Origin: Pseudomonadota bacterium
GTDB taxonomy: Bacteria; Pseudomonadota; Alphaproteobacteria; Rhizobiales; Devosiaceae
DNA: 5,793 nt
NCBI GenBank assembly: GCA_023437755.1
Contig: JAEZFJ010000380.1
Span: 1 to 5,793, forward strand
Reading direction: 5' to 3'
Part shown: piece after piece, positions 5,250 through 5,793 of the stretch
Numbering within the stretch: the first letter of the stretch is position 1
How the letters are laid out: every line of letters begins with the position of its first letter
Made by a program: the position numbers and the translations under genes
Notes under the pieces: generated by a model
The model's input: only the letters and a program-made list of their open reading frames with translations
What the model was told of the DNA's origin: nothing
Database searches by the model: none

Positions 5250-5756
5250 TCAGCGCAGGCTGGCGCGACGCTCGTGCCATTCGGTGAGATGGTCGCGAAC
5301 GGCCCGTGACCAATTCCGCCCCGCCTCGTCTCCAGCGGCGGCGAAAACCTCTTCGGTCCCATCGAGCGACAGATGCGCCACGAGGATGTCGCCGCGAGTG
5401 TTCGCGCGGTTGCCACGGGTGAGAAGCACCACGGCCATGTTCGTCCTGGCAAGAGCCCAGTTGGGCGTGCGCGCCGGAAGCGCAGCGATGGCCTCTTTCA
5501 GCAACGAAGCAGCCTCATCAAGGAGGGCGATGGCCGGAGCGTTCTCGTCGAGACCCTGCGCCTGTTCGCACAGGGCTGCTGCCAGATTGACCCGCACCAT
5601 CGACTGCTGCTCGTCCATGCTCTCGGAATTCAGAACCGCGCGGAGAGCTTCGATAGCAGCTTCCGTATTGCCGCGGCTGAGCGCACTACGGGCGTCGGCA
5701 AGCACAAGCGCTACCTGGTCGGGCCGATCAGCGGCGCAAATATTCGTCATGTGCAT
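5250..5756 (-). CDS. TPR-like helical repeat protein of unknown function
   Basis: I do not recognise a named family for this 168-residue protein. It is Ala/Leu-rich and apparently all-helical, with three TPR-like units. The first is at about 13-44 (VALVLADARSALSRGNTEAAIEALRAVL). The second is at about 51-92 (VRVNLAAALCEQAQ then LLDEAASLLKEAI). The third is at about 99-143, beginning NWALARTNMAVVLLTRGNR. That last unit has the W-A-x4-N-x-G/A-x2-L-x3-G-x-R spacing seen in TPR arrays of CHAT-type and similar proteins. There is no signal peptide, membrane span or catalytic motif, so a protein-interaction role is inferred. AGAGGA (complement of 5766-5771) lies 9 bases before the ATG at 5756, favouring it over the ATG two codons later. 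It is convergent with proC; its upstream neighbour is outside the window. Confidence 0.82.
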   Translation of the reverse strand: MHMTNICAADRPDQVALVLADARSALSRGNTEAAIEALRAVLNSESMDEQQSMVRVNLAAALCEQAQGLDENAPAIALLDEAASLLKEAIAALPARTPNWALARTNMAVVLLTRGNRANTRGDILVAHLSLDGTEEVFAAAGDEAGRNWSRAVRDHLTEWHERRASLR

Positions 5757-5793
5757 GCGAGCGAGTCCTCTGGGCTGTTTCGCTGCCTTGAAG

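Overview
This window looks like ordinary chromosome from a GC-rich alphaproteobacterium, most likely of the order Hyphomicrobiales (Rhizobiales). A Devosia-like genome would fit, but that is a guess. The evidence is the lgt / MidA-type methyltransferase / pgeF cluster, an alphaproteobacterial-type UbiK protein, a YbjN-family gene directly before proC, and a perfect CtrA-type box (TTAA-N7-TTAAC) with nearby GANTC motifs. I see no mobile element, tRNA, rRNA, CRISPR array or phage gene.

Layout. Positions 1-2670 hold three minus-strand genes whose ends overlap: lgt (prolipoprotein diacylglyceryl transferase) overlaps a class I SAM-dependent methyltransferase of the MidA/NDUFAF7 family by one base (TGATG), and the methyltransferase overlaps pgeF (peptidoglycan editing factor, YfiH family) by four bases (ATGA). 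pgeF runs off the left edge. A 42-bp divergent spacer (2671-2712) separates lgt from a plus-strand pair: a UbiK-family coiled-coil protein and a metallophosphoesterase with a TTG start, 5 bp apart. Next comes a 234-bp intergenic region (3690-3923), the only substantial non-coding stretch. It is followed by a second plus-strand pair, a YbjN-domain gene and proC (pyrroline-5-carboxylate reductase), 3 bp apart. proC converges with a minus-strand TPR-like gene of unknown function. Their stop codons are adjacent and form the palindrome TGATCA.

How the genes relate. lgt and pgeF both serve the cell envelope (lipoprotein lipidation, peptidoglycan precursor quality). The MidA homologue and UbiK both point to the ubiquinone/complex I respiratory chain, though the role of MidA in bacteria is inferred from its mitochondrial relatives. 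proC completes proline synthesis. The YbjN, metallophosphoesterase and TPR-like proteins have no assignable substrate.

The most notable signal is regulatory. The ybjN-proC upstream region carries a perfect CtrA consensus box lying almost centrally inside a 9-bp inverted repeat, plus two GANTC (CcrM methylation) sites. Only five GANTC sites occur in the whole window, and three of them fall in the roughly 5% that is non-coding. This suggests cell-cycle control of ybjN-proC. I found no evidence of a wholly new system; the genes themselves are mostly conserved housekeeping genes.
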